A stretch of 64,000 nucleotides of DNA, taken from Liolophura sinensis (lineage: Eukaryota > Mollusca > Polyplacophora > Chitonida > Chitonidae). The DNA lies in the NCBI RefSeq assembly GCF_032854445.1, contig NC_088301.1, positions 26,272,402 to 26,336,401 on the forward strand. The letters are read 5' to 3'. Positions 35,801 through 42,702 of the stretch are shown in pieces. The translations under genes were made by a program, and so were the position numbers. The notes beneath the pieces are model-generated. The model was not told where the DNA came from, did not search any database, and worked only from the letters and a program-made list of their open reading frames with translations. The stretch's first letter is position 1. Each line of letters opens with the position of its first letter.

Positions 35801-38071
35801 CTATTGTCCATTATTTATTTAAAAACTGCTCTGCGTAAGTTGTTCCTTTAAGGGCAAGGCCCACAAAATTTTTACATTAAATTTTTTCCATCCCAAACCA
35901 CATTGTTTTTCTTTTCGAAAAATTCTTAATATTCATATTCTTTGTAAGATGAATTGTATTATTAATTAATTAATTAACCAGTGTGATTCTGTGAGTTCAA
36001 GTCCAGCTCAGAGTGGACTCCTCACAGATTGTTCTGTCGGACAGTCTGCTAGCATTCGGCAAATGATCATGGCTCTGCTTGGTTTCCTCTCACCACAGTG
36101 CTGGCCGCCATCAAATAAGTGAGATATTCTCAAGTCAGAATGAAGTAAATAAATATAATAAATGGGCTTGATGAATTGATGTAGCTTATCTGTTGAACAG
36201 ACACCTGACAAAACTACTGCCGATTTGTAAATGTACATATTTATATGTACATGTTTCAGGGCCGAATCCCCAGCCAGGAACCTCTGCCTCTGGAACCCAA
36301 TGGGAAGAACCCTGCTGTACACAATGTGTGTGATGCGTGTGGAGGGAAGGTGTTTTTGACCCTTGCAGACTGGACACGTAAGTGGGAAGGAGGGAGGGGC
36401 TAAGGTGCTGACCACATGTCATGTGAATCTTGCCACGAGTTATTCAGGGTTTATCAAACATTAATTAAACAAGTCCCGTTTGCCAATGATGTGGAACGTG
36501 CCTTCAAGTGAGCACAAAGCTGTGATTGAAACCAGAACTGTAAGGTGTATGGTAACATGGCTACAAGCTGCTGTTGTTGAAATCCTGCGTATGACAGACA
36601 TCGAAGTGTATTGGAAATAAATACAAAAAGAAGGATGGAAAATGAAAGGGAAGACAAAAATTATAAATGACATGAAGTGGACAGCAAATGCTGTTCACAG
36701 TTGGTAGGGAGAAAGTTATGTTATTAAGCTTGTATAAATCAAACTCCACTCAAATTTATATGGAAGTAGTCTCAACCACATTTTAATATCACCATAAATA
36801 CGTTTAGAATCCTGCTTTCTTGTGATTGGCACCGGCCCGGATAGCACAGTTGGTAGAGCATCTGCTTTGGGAGCGGTAGATCCAGGGTCAATCCTGGATC
36901 ACGTCACACCTAAGACCTTAAAAGAGGGAGTTGCAACTTCCTCGCTTGGTGTTCAGCGCGAAAGGGATAGTGCAACGACTGGTTGACCTGTATCAGTATA
37001 CTGGCTCGGGTGAGGGGCTTACTTGCCTTCGGTAAGGCATCTCATTGAAGCAGCACCAGATAAAAGAGATGTGGAAATCCATCCTGCGACAAGGAGGCAC
37101 ATTACATGCACTCTGAGGACTCCTTCATCGTGATATGACTGAAAAAATGTTAAGTACGACGTTAAACCCAAAACACTCATTCACTCACTCTTGTGATTGG
37201 CTGTGGATGTCTGCGTGGAAGTCTCATGGTCTGTTTCATGGAGAATGATGTTTTCACACGAACTCATAACATTTTCACACAAACTCATGACATTTTCACA
37301 CAAACTCATGACATACCTTTTGTTGTGACAGTGCGACATTTGTCATGACAGCATATTTAATAGGTAGATTAATAAATTGTCTGCACTGCAGGACATAGGA
37401 ATAGCAAGCGACACAGAAACACTGTGATGAAGAAAAGAAGAGAGGAACAGGAATTGTTAAGGAACGAGAGGTAAATGTGTTAGTTTCTCATATTATTTTG
37501 ATTTTGTTGTTTTTTTTTGTTTACCCCTTGGTCAGTTTGTTCAGAGGTAATTGTTGTCATGTACGTCTGTTTGCCCGTGTGCCTATCTGGTCACACCTTC
37601 ATTGTTACCAATATATCTCAATTTATAGTATATTTATATATTTATAGTATAGTATTTTTAGTATAAGTTGGCAAATCAATCCAAAATATTCCTCCAAAAT
37701 CTCAGCTGGAGCCTGTGCATGCTCAGATGGTTGCCGCGAAGATTTGCTGCGACTGTCAAGATCTGCTTAGGCAGTGTGCTCAAATCCAGCTCTTGCTGTT
37801 TCAGATGCGACTTAAGTCATTGGGTTTGTTAGGTAACTTACATCTATTTATCTGAGTGGTTTACTCACCAATCAAATAAATCAGTCAGTCACAGCATATG
37901 ATTGAACACTGTCAGTAGTGGCCCTTTTTAACTTGGTAACACTTCGTGAATCAACTATGTGGAATAAATTCCCCACAGCAGAGTGTACATACAGTTCTTT
38001 AAAATTCATTCTGATATAATCTCTCCTTCAGACAGCGAGATCATACAGAGCAGACTTCTAATGTGACGTGA
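14507..38071 (+). CDS. TRIT1: TRIT1, tRNA dimethylallyltransferase (i6A37), C-terminal 374 residues, eight exons
   Basis: Seen: eight exons, 14507-14832, 15451-15593, 17029-17140, 33620-33816, 35458-35567, 36260-36377, 37392-37470 and 38032-38071, all with GT/AG borders and matching phases, give 374 residues ending in TGA. Hallmarks in order: LSQVDPPTARRIHPNNRRKI, then RALEVYEQHG, LNKRLDDRVDDMMSRGL, GIFQNIGFKEFHDYL, RKYAKKQVRWVTNRFLKR, WEENVGSPALEIV, and a C2H2 finger (C320, C323, H337, H343 of the piece). Known: these match the animal TRIT1/MOD5/MiaA family, which transfers dimethylallyl to A37 of tRNAs reading UNN codons and tRNA-Sec in cytosol and mitochondria; the finger is a eukaryotic addition. 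The P-loop half (about 140 residues) is missing: no GATGTGKS or GGTNYYI-like exon was recognised in 1-14506, so it probably lies upstream. Odd: a Ser/Asp/Pro-rich stretch (residues 46-74) not in human TRIT1, and a 16.5-kb intron. Confidence 0.93.
15451..15593 (+). CDS. TRIT1: TRIT1 exon b
   Basis: Acceptor TTGTTTGCAG and donor GTAAGAAC. Completes the Arg codon split by the previous intron and reads RALEVYEQHGMAASQLY and then the core strand YHNVCVLWIQCQPE. It ends one base into a Val codon. The donor is the first unit of a decayed minisatellite in the following intron. Confidence 0.93.
15594..16130 (+). repeat. Decayed minisatellite starting at a TRIT1 splice donor
   Basis: Loose repeats of about 30-50 bases built on GTAAGAACCCTCATGGTCAA-like units. 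GTAAGAA recurs at 15594 (the real donor), 15854, 15908 and 16089, and AGAACCCTC/GAACCCTC many times. Antisense ORFs of 145 and 152 codons here are by-products. Confidence 0.55.
16274..16444 (-). mobile_element. SINE-A with 11-bp target duplication
   Basis: AACATCATGAT at 16263-16273 and 16445-16455 flanks the element. Truncated before the B-box (ends at AGAGAGGAAACCAGC). In a TRIT1 intron, antisense. Confidence 0.9.
17029..17140 (+). CDS. TRIT1: TRIT1 exon c
   Basis: Acceptor TTGTTGTTCTCAG, donor GTGAGAATG. Encodes the conserved helix LNKRLDDRVDDMMSRGLIKE followed by LEEFHHSYNKDRLTNH. Opens with TG of a split Val codon and closes with AG of a split Ser codon. Confidence 0.94.
17755..17966 (+). 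mobile_element. SINE-A copy
   Basis: From CTCTCACCAATGCGGTCGCT through the B-box to AAATAAATAAATAAAT; the A-box is missing. Confidence 0.88.
19021..20155. repeat. 76-bp satellite, 15 copies
   Basis: GATATAAATAGAACAGTG recurs every 76 bases exactly, from 19021 to 20085 (15 starts, no length change). Units differ by few substitutions: CATGATCGCA or CACGATCACA, TATAA or TGTAA, CACGG or CACGC. The variants alternate, hinting at a higher-order pattern. Confidence 0.95.
20211..20330 (+). mobile_element. SINE-A 3' half with 14-bp target duplication
   Basis: CAAAGGAATGAAAT at 20197-20210 and 20331-20344. Only the last 120 bases inserted, a clean 5' truncation typical of LINE-driven insertion. Confidence 0.92.
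20523..20628 (+). mobile_element. SINE-A 3' fragment
   Basis: From CTGGGGCTCTGCCCTGTTTC to CAATCCAAACAATAAATAAAT; slightly diverged. Confidence 0.8.
21467..21632. repeat. 33-bp tandem repeat, 5 copies
   Basis: Unit GTCATGAAAAGTCATTAATT plus TTGGCCTGATTTG, starts at 21478, 21511, 21544, 21576 and about 21609; the last is diverged. It is the left edge of the duplicated segment. Confidence 0.85.
21633..22770. repeat. Segmental duplication, copy 1
   Basis: Matches 22918-23560 in order: AACTAATCAA...TATTAAAAC, GTCATT-ACAGA, AAAGCATC-TTTTGAGTTG, then CATATTTTGT-CT, a poly-G run, CATGTTTTAC-TGGAAGAAAA and TAGATGTTCTTTGTAC. Roughly three quarters identical by eye. Only this copy carries the compound minisatellite. 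Confidence 0.75.
21895..22197. repeat. Compound minisatellite (16/21/25-bp units)
   Basis: All units begin ATTGCTTTACAACA and end differently: TC (16 bp), AGGTATC (21 bp) or TACAAGGTATC (25 bp). About 14 units. Three plus-strand frames stay open through it, so the ORFs are not evidence of protein. Confidence 0.92.
22918..23560. repeat. Segmental duplication, copy 2
   Basis: Partner of 21633-22770, shorter because it lacks the minisatellite. Contains a run of 17 or more G near 23437. Confidence 0.75.
24355..24565 (+). repeat. 33-bp tandem repeat, about 6 copies, each with a splice-donor motif
   Basis: Unit CAGTTTTATGGTAAGTTCCA plus GTTTTACTCCAGT. GTAAGT occurs in most units, preceded by G or T, and TTTTACTCCAG resembles an acceptor. 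Frames are open because 33 is a multiple of three. Confidence 0.9.
24703..24870 (-). mobile_element. MITE-like repeat, family D, copy 2 (partial)
   Basis: GAAGCCCTGAAATTGGCC and GATTGAGGAATTAGGG match the inverted copy at 51250-51445. One end is eroded. Confidence 0.55.
25522..25552. repeat. (CTGT)n microsatellite
   Basis: About seven perfect CTGT units. Confidence 0.95.
25770..26010 (+). mobile_element. SINE-A copy, near full length
   Basis: TTGGTTAGTGGCTAGCGCAC head, GTGAGTTCAAGTCTAG B-box, body and CAATCAAATATAT end; the AAAT tail has decayed. Confidence 0.85.
26297..26444 (+). mobile_element. SINE-A 3' half with 13-bp target duplication
   Basis: TATAACAAACAGC at 26284-26296 and 26445-26457. 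5'-truncated at GTAAGTGGGAAGGTCTGG. Confidence 0.92.
27345..27590 (+). repeat. Dispersed repeat F, copy 1
   Basis: Same order as 31690-31960: CATTAAAACTGTTCAGTGAC, AGCTGTCA, GCATTCATGTTGTCACAGAT, TTAGCATATTTGATTTA, TATGGCGTTCTG. Nature unknown; no ORF or terminal repeat seen. Confidence 0.75.
28427..28526. repeat. C-rich CCACCACCAGCCT repeats at the gap edge
   Basis: Units of about 21-24 bases, CACCAGCCTTTTCCCTCCCC and variants, run into the N gap. Confidence 0.8.
28527..28726. other. Assembly gap, 200 N
   Basis: Exactly 200 N between C-rich low-complexity arrays; probably a placeholder length. Confidence 0.99.
28803..28925. repeat. C-rich CCCCAACCCAAATCCA array
   Basis: Alternating 17-30-base units of CACCCCAAATCCAACC type on the right side of the gap. 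Confidence 0.8.
29105..29296 (+). mobile_element. SINE-A with near-complete head, internal deletion and 12-bp target duplication
   Basis: TAAATGAAGAAA at 29093-29104 and 29297-29308 (the second overlaps the tail). Head GGTTAGTGCACTAGCACAGC present; the stretch from the AACCTGCGG to the CACCATAATG block of other copies is missing. Confidence 0.85.
31090..31400. repeat. 21-bp minisatellite, old part
   Basis: From 31228 four or five units of CATGGTTTCCATTGGACCTC (T/C); before and after them the same 21-base rhythm is still visible but eroded (GATTTCCTCTGAGCTCTGCC, GATTGCCTCTGCGCTCTACA). Confidence 0.7.
31401..31585. repeat. 21-bp minisatellite, homogeneous part
   Basis: About nine units of CATGGCTTCCTCTAGGCTCA (G). 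Open in both directions because 21 is a multiple of three; the MASSRLS and MLSLEEA repeat peptides are not taken as genes. Confidence 0.9.
31690..31960 (+). repeat. Dispersed repeat F, copy 2
   Basis: Partner of 27345-27590; its right edge runs directly into the 52-bp array. Confidence 0.75.
31925..32285. repeat. 52-bp tandem repeat, about 7 copies
   Basis: Unit TTGTAGTTTACATGTAACAT, ATTCAGATGTAAAGCCAC, TACATGTAATCATT; starts 52 bases apart (31981, 32033 ...). TACATGTA palindromes occur twice per unit. The last two units carry deletions and substitutions. Confidence 0.93.
32600..32748 (+). mobile_element. SINE-A copy with large internal deletion
   Basis: GGTGATTCAGGAACCTCTCACC, the B-box and GCTGGCTTTCTCTCCGGC, then straight to GCATAAAGCACCAATCAAG. 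Confidence 0.75.
33620..33816 (+). CDS. TRIT1: TRIT1 exon d
   Basis: Acceptor TTTTGTTGACAG, donor GTAAGTGG. Encodes KVEYQLGIFQNIGFKEFHDY, then an acidic loop, then RATRKYAKKQVRWVTNRFLK. The GIxQxIGFKEF and K/RxYAKxQxRWxxxRF blocks are signatures of the family. It follows the 16.5-kb intron, so exon c to d joining rests on phase and homology alone. Confidence 0.95.
33924..34275 (+). mobile_element. SINE-B copy, near full length
   Basis: GTTAGCACAGTTGGTAGAGC to TTAAACCTCAAGCACTCAGT and CACT repeats. TGTCAGA flanks both sides and may be the target duplication. In a TRIT1 intron, same strand. Confidence 0.88.
34426..35176 (+). mobile_element. SINE-A copy with a minisatellite expanded inside its head
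   Basis: Head GGTGGTTAGCATGCTAGCGC at 34443-34462, then the array, then GACCTCATGCTGGCTTCCTC at 35072 and GTAAAACACCTATCAAAG at 35159. AAGTAAA at 34419-34425 and 35177-35183 is a likely target duplication. Confidence 0.82.
34463..35062. repeat. 20-bp minisatellite, about 30 copies
   Basis: Unit AATAACCAGGAGCCCCTCAC; variants AATGACC, CCGAG or CCGGG, GCGCCTC, CTCAT. The unit equals SINE-A head sequence AATGACCCAGGAGCCTCTCAC. Confidence 0.95.
35327..35362. repeat. Tandem pair of 18-bp near-palindromes
   Basis: AAATCCCCTGGGGGATTT directly followed by AAATCCCCAGGGGGATTT. Each half can fold on itself and the pair can form a longer hairpin. In a TRIT1 intron, 95 bases before exon e. Confidence 0.85.
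35458..35567 (+). CDS. TRIT1: TRIT1 exon e
   Basis: Acceptor ACTATATGTGCAG, donor GTACGTTC. Encodes RPDPDACPVYALSGTDITRW and EENVGSPALEIVSSIIE, aligned with human [26 protein letters not shown]. It ends in phase 0. A doubled near-palindrome lies 95 bases before the acceptor. Confidence 0.94.
35975..36160 (+). mobile_element. SINE-A, old
   Basis: GTGAGTTCAAGTCCAGCTC, TGGTTTCCTCTCACCACAGT, GTGAGATATTCTCAAGTC; tail AAGTAAATAAATAT. Confidence 0.7.
36260..36377 (+). CDS. TRIT1: TRIT1 exon f, first half of the C2H2 zinc finger
   Basis: Acceptor TACATGTTTCAG, donor GTAAGTGG. A Pro-rich linker (about 20 residues) precedes VCDACGGKVFLTLADWT, which carries the two zinc-binding Cys. It ends one base into the next codon. 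Confidence 0.92.
36831..37188 (+). mobile_element. SINE-B, full length, 13-bp target duplication
   Basis: TCTTGTGATTGGC at 36818-36830 and 37189-37201. Head ACCGGCCCGGATAGCACAGT, B-box GGGTCAATCC, body and CACT tail all present (358 bases): the best reference copy of the family here. Confidence 0.95.
37249..37313. repeat. 21-bp tandem repeat, 3 copies
   Basis: ACATTTTCACACAAACTCATG and close variants. Confidence 0.85.
37392..37470 (+). CDS. TRIT1: TRIT1 exon g, second half of the zinc finger and basic tail
   Basis: Acceptor GTCTGCACTGCAG, donor GTAAATGTG. Reads RHRNSKRHRNTVMKKRREEQ. HRNSKRH supplies the two His in the H-x5-H spacing also found in human TRIT1 (HIKSKSH), and is followed, as there, by a basic KKRR run. 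Confidence 0.92.
37765..37890 (+). mobile_element. SINE-A remnant
   Basis: GTGCTCAAATCCAGCTCTTGC and TTTACTCACCAATCAAATAAAT are left; the middle is unrecognisable. Confidence 0.45.
38032..38071 (+). CDS. TRIT1: TRIT1 terminal exon with stop
   Basis: Acceptor ATCTCTCCTTCAG. Completes the Arg codon and reads QRDHTEQTSNVT, then TGA at 38069-38071. This tail is much shorter than the human one, but the end of the protein is variable in the family. Confidence 0.85.
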
Positions 38072-38790
38072 AGACGCTGCAGGATTCCAGCTATGGGAAA
38101 TAGTCTATGTTTAAAGTCAAACACACGTGCAACGGACTGAGGTGTTGTAGACGTTTACGGGTAGCTGTGGACAAGGGGAGACTACTCTCTTGTGAATGTT
38201 ATTCCAGTATTCCAGTACGGTATCTCTAGTTATCTCCCCTAGTCCATCAACATGTGGATTTGAAATGACCGCGTCAACAACTGGACTGTCGTGTGCGTGC
38301 AGACCATTTGAAATTACATGCCTATCTCCCCACCAGAGAATAAAAAGATTCTGCTTTCAAGGTACTATTTAGCTATTCCGGTTGTTAGATGTTTTTCTCG
38401 CTCCATGCAGAGAACATACCGAGGTTGCACTGTCTGCAGCCCATGAGAAAGTCAGGATATCATTCCCAAGTGACTGCCGCAATTTGGATTTATTTTTACA
38501 CTGATTGAAGATGTTCCAACATGCGACTGTGATTGATGTTATAATCATGTCACCCTGTTGACTTTGCTATGGTCAAAAACATGGCACCATACCATAGTAG
38601 ATATAATCTCATGATGAGCAGCACATCTTACTTGATAGAATGAGTCAAAACTGTTTTACGGCCTAGAGGAGATAACTGTCTCGTGAGCACCTAGGTCTAT
38701 GAATGTTGAAGACTTAACTCCCTTTGTTAGTTCCTTTTAATAGCCTTTCTGCAGCTTGCCTGCAAAATAAATGAGTACTTATATGACTCT
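38072..38790 (+). other. TRIT1: Probable TRIT1 3' UTR with two poly(A) signals
   Basis: AATAAA occurs at 38339-38344 and at 38766-38771, the second followed by TG-rich sequence. No SINE interrupts this stretch, unlike its surroundings. Either signal could be used; the end is inferred. Confidence 0.45.
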
Positions 38791-39157
38791 GACTTTTGGT
38801 CTTGTTTTACGTTTTGAGTTCAGAGGCTGTTGACAAATCAAAATCTTTTACAGATTATTTTAGCTTCCGTTTTGATGTAAAGTTTTCAATTTCTGCCTGG
38901 GTTTACATTGTCTTTGTTCTGCTTGAGGACAACTAACTTTGGGTATCAGAATTACCCTTGAAGGATTGAAGTCATTGTCGACAATACCCCGGCAAGAAAG
39001 CAAAGGGTACTACAATAGTGTTTGATGTGTTCATTGATTACAGCACTTAACTTAATTTTTGACTTTCGTATTAAGTTTACCGCAGGCAGGAGACAACAAG
39101 GTGCACACTTTCAGCCACAACCCATCACCAGGTATTTACAAACCTCCTGATTTAAAG

Positions 39158-39503
39158 AACCGGCCCGGATAGCACATTTGGTAGAGCGACCGCTTCGGGA
39201 GCAGTAGATCCAGGATCAAACCTGGGTTGAGTCACACCTAAGACTTTGTAACTTCCTCGCTTGGCGTTAAGCATGAAGGGGATAGTGCAACAACTGGTTG
39301 ACCTGTATCAGTATAATGGCTTGGGCGGGGTGGCTTACTTGCCTTTGGTAAGTCGTCTCAGTGAAGCAGCACTAGATAAAAGAGCGGTGGAAATCCGTCT
39401 TGCGACAAGGAGGCACATTACATACACTCTAAGGACTCCCTCATCATCATATGACTGAAAAATTGTTTAGTAGGACGTTAAACCCCCAGCACTCTTTCAC
39501 TCA
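39158..39503 (+). mobile_element. SINE-B, full length, 14-bp target duplication
   Basis: CTCCTGATTTAAAG at 39144-39157 and 39504-39517. A short deletion removes the AAAAGAGGAAGTTGC part. Lies beyond the TRIT1 3' end. Confidence 0.95.
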
Positions 39504-39751
39504 CTCCTGATTTAAAGCTGCCCCCAAAGCAGCAAGAATTGGAATTGAACACGTGAACTCATTGTTCGCTGGCCAGACAGTGACAGTGAGCTAGCACTTT
39601 TAACCATCCTAGCCAGTCATAGGGCCTGTTTTCTTTTCTGTTAACAGGCTTAGAATCTGGACTTCTATAATAAACTATTTTAAAACATGACTGACCCTAA
39701 AACATCATCAGGATCATCAAGTAAAATTAACATTGAGTTTTTCTGAAAACG

Positions 39752-39928
39752 GCTGGCTTCCTCTCCGGCCGTATGTGGGAAGGTTTTCAGCAGCCTGTGG
39801 ATGGTCGTGGGTTTCCCGCGGGCTGTGCCCGGTTTCTGCCCACCATAATGCTGGCCACCGTCATATAAGTGAAATATTCTTGAGTACGGCGTAAAACACC
39901 AATCAAATAAATAAAAATAAATAAATTT
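39752..39928 (+). mobile_element. SINE-A, 5'-truncated, 8-bp target duplication
   Basis: TGAAAACG at 39744-39751 and 39929-39936. Starts at GCTGGCTTCCTCTCCGGC. Confidence 0.9.
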
Positions 39929-40305
39929 TGAAAACGACACATGAATCGATGTCCAGACAGGAACCAGATGCACAGAAAAAGTGAACTTACGACATAGTAG
40001 GCTGCTCAGCTGTAGAAATACCAGCAGTAAGTCTTCTCAAGTTTAGTTACAGTAAAATTTTATTAATAGAAGTGGAAAAATATTATAAAAAAAAACAGTA
40101 ATAGTGACTAAATACTACAATAAATAAACAAAAAAATGATATCTATAAAGTTAATAAAAAAAACTTCAACACTGATATATTTGTAAAAGCTTACTTCTAA
40201 CAAACAATCCATTATAAAGTCCGAAGCCTATTAATGCAACAACCTTCCGAAGTACGTCAGTGTTTCCCAAAAATGCATATTGCACAAGACCTATACCATT
40301 TACAA

Positions 40306-40590
40306 GATCATAATATTCACAGACGAATGGTATATCCGATCATAATATTCACAGACGAATGGTATATCCGATCATAATATTCACAGACGAATGGTATATT
40401 CGATCATAATATTCACACAAGAATGGTATATCCGATCATAATATTCACACAAGAATGGTATATCCGATCATAATATTCACACAAGAATGGTATATCCGAT
40501 CATAATATTCACAGACGAATGGTATATCCGATCATAATATTCACACAAGAATGGTATATCCGATCATAATATTCACAGAAAAATGAATAT
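40306..40590. repeat. 32-bp tandem repeat, 9 starts
   Basis: GATCATAATATTCACAGACG plus AATGGTATATCC, starts every 32 bases from 40306 to 40562. CAGACG and CACAAG variants form blocks of neighbouring units. Confidence 0.95.
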
Positions 40591-42492
40591 CCCGAAACGG
40601 GAATTTCACTGTGGCTATTTACTATGTAACAGAGTAATCACAACATCCTGACACATATTTACATAAGCTTTGTAATTAACAATGTTTAAATCACAATAGT
40701 TGTATTTACAAGCTGCAGTTCCATTGGTCTAAACAAAACGTGAAGTATCTGAATTAGATGGTTTGTCAAGCAACTACTTAATGCTTTGGAAAGATGTCTA
40801 AATTTTGTCTTTTTTATTAAAGAAGTATCTATCATAACACAATGTCAAGAGCTTTAGACATCATTTCAGTAAAATGCTGAATTTGATTAAGTTCAAGAAA
40901 CACTTTTCTGTACAAATTTCACACGGTCATTATTGTAAAAAGCAATTTTATTAAACTTGAACTAGCACTATAACAAAAAGTCCTAATCATAACTCAAAAC
41001 ATAGCAAAGAAAATCAAATGTAAGCGGTAAAATTTCCAAAAGTGTTTTTTTGCTAACAATTCATTCACCGGTGGGAAATAACAAAGACAAAGCTCTGCAA
41101 ATTTTGACTTTTAGTATTCTACCATATGCTTGTAGATTCCTTAGAATCTACAATGTGACTGACATTTGTGTACTTAATGTTAATTTTTCACATTTCTTGA
41201 CATATTCTAGATGTCAGTATCATTAAGTTATATATACATGTATCCACTGACCATACAGTACTGCAGTTCTGCTACTCATTTGTACCTGTAATAAACACTT
41301 TCTAAAAACAAACTTGCTGTGACCAGATTGACAATTATCTATCTCTAAACTAAAACAAGACAGATAAAATCATATAGGCATCAAAGTTATAGATAGGAAC
41401 ACTTTGTAAAACAATGTTGTTATTTACCTTGGCTTTGGGAGACCTTCATGAAAACTCCTGGCATGCAAGTGTTTTCATGTTGACACAATATAACAGTCCA
41501 AAATGCTTCAATAACAATCTACATCAGCAACTGATTAAAAACAAAGTAACCAATATACAACATTTTCGTTATACTCAAATTTACATATATCATGGATAAG
41601 AAGTGGCAAAAATAGCATATTTAATATGAGTTGTATCACAAGAAACAAAACTTGCATTGATGTGCCTTTTGACATAAGATCTGTACAAGAGAATGATATT
41701 GCAACATTTGCAACATAATTAATATGGACAACTTTTATGTTTTCATCAGTATGCAAGACATAACAAACACTGTATTCATATTACAAAACCCCAAACTACA
41801 TCTGATATTGAAAACAAAACAGCATTTGTAGCACCTAAAAACATTAAAATTCATCTTTGTGAAAATTCAGTGGCACAATAATAACATCATTATTAAATAA
41901 CATGCAGTCGAGCAGTGGGTAAAATTTTAAGTGGCTTACAAAACTTCAATACCCTCATCTATATATTGAAAGACATACAAATAAAGACATCTGAAAAACA
42001 AGTGAAAAAGAATCTATCCAAAACCCCTATTTAGAAATTAGAATGTTACCAAATGACTACGGAGTTGATCAGACATTTGTAGTATCGCTGTGTTTCATGG
42101 GAAATTCTGTTAAGTATGTGTTACATGTACCTGTAACGACCATGAATTTCGTCCATGACTAACTTGCACATTTGTCCTGATTCTGAGAGTTCTGTTGATC
42201 ACGCATGGGAACTGACGGCCCGAAAAAAAATCCGAAAATTCTAAAGAAAGTTTGAAAATACCTCACCCTACATCCAAATTACACTGCCAATCACCTGTTC
42301 GGACAAGATCAGCTGCTTTTGTTTGTCTTTTTTCAAAATTTAAACAAAAAGGTTTGAAATCAGCCAAATGGAGAAACATTCCCTGGCCTGATTGATTTTA
42401 GAAAGGTGTTTTGAGGTTTGCTTGGAACATGGGATAATATTCTACTGGAAACTTGTAAGTTTCAGCACCAAAAAATAATATTTTTTTGGACA
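40591..42492. other. AT-rich stretch without SINEs, downstream of the F-box gene
   Basis: No exon found on either strand. Many ATTTA words on the minus strand. It could be a long 3' UTR of the F-box gene; family E repeat blocks begin near 42148. Confidence 0.4.
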
Positions 42493-42560
42493 TTTATTTG
42501 CCTCTGAAGATGCAGTTTTGTGCGCAAAATTTTAGGGTCAGTCAGGGTAGTTGAGATTCT
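42355..42560 (+). repeat. Dispersed repeat E, copy 1
   Basis: GATTTTAGAAAGGTGTTTTG, GGAAACTTGTAAGTTTCAGC, GGACATTTATTTGCCTCTGA. A partial relative (GATTCTGAGAGTTCTGTTGA) sits at 42180. Further copies at 42825, 47036 and 49495, all on the same strand. Confidence 0.6.
42493..42498 (-). promoter_or_regulatory. Candidate poly(A) signal of the FBXO25/32 gene
   Basis: AATAAA on the minus strand about 120 bases past the stop codon. It lies inside a dispersed repeat (family E), so the gene may have borrowed its 3' end. A second candidate at 40059-40064 would give a 2.5-kb 3' UTR through the SINE-free AT-rich stretch. Which is used cannot be seen. Confidence 0.35.
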
Positions 42561-42615
42561 GTGGGAAGGGTAGGTGCAGACTTCCCCAGTATGATGGTCT
42601 TTAGTATCCAATCAT

Positions 42616-42702
42616 CTACAATGCAAACAGTTTGAGGAATGCCTCTGGAGTGAGTTTCTGCGATGTCGGCATATTGTCATTGACACAGGGGTGCCCAATG
42701 GA
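42616..42702 (-). CDS. FBXO25/FBXO32: FBXO25/32 exon 8 with stop
   Basis: Acceptor TTTTTTTTGCAG. Reads [20 protein letters not shown] then AFLKLFAL and TAG at 42618-42616. Human [28 protein letters not shown] aligns along its whole length, confirming the C-terminus. Confidence 0.94.
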   Translation of the reverse strand, partial: SIGHPCVNDNMPTSQKLTPEAFLKLFAL

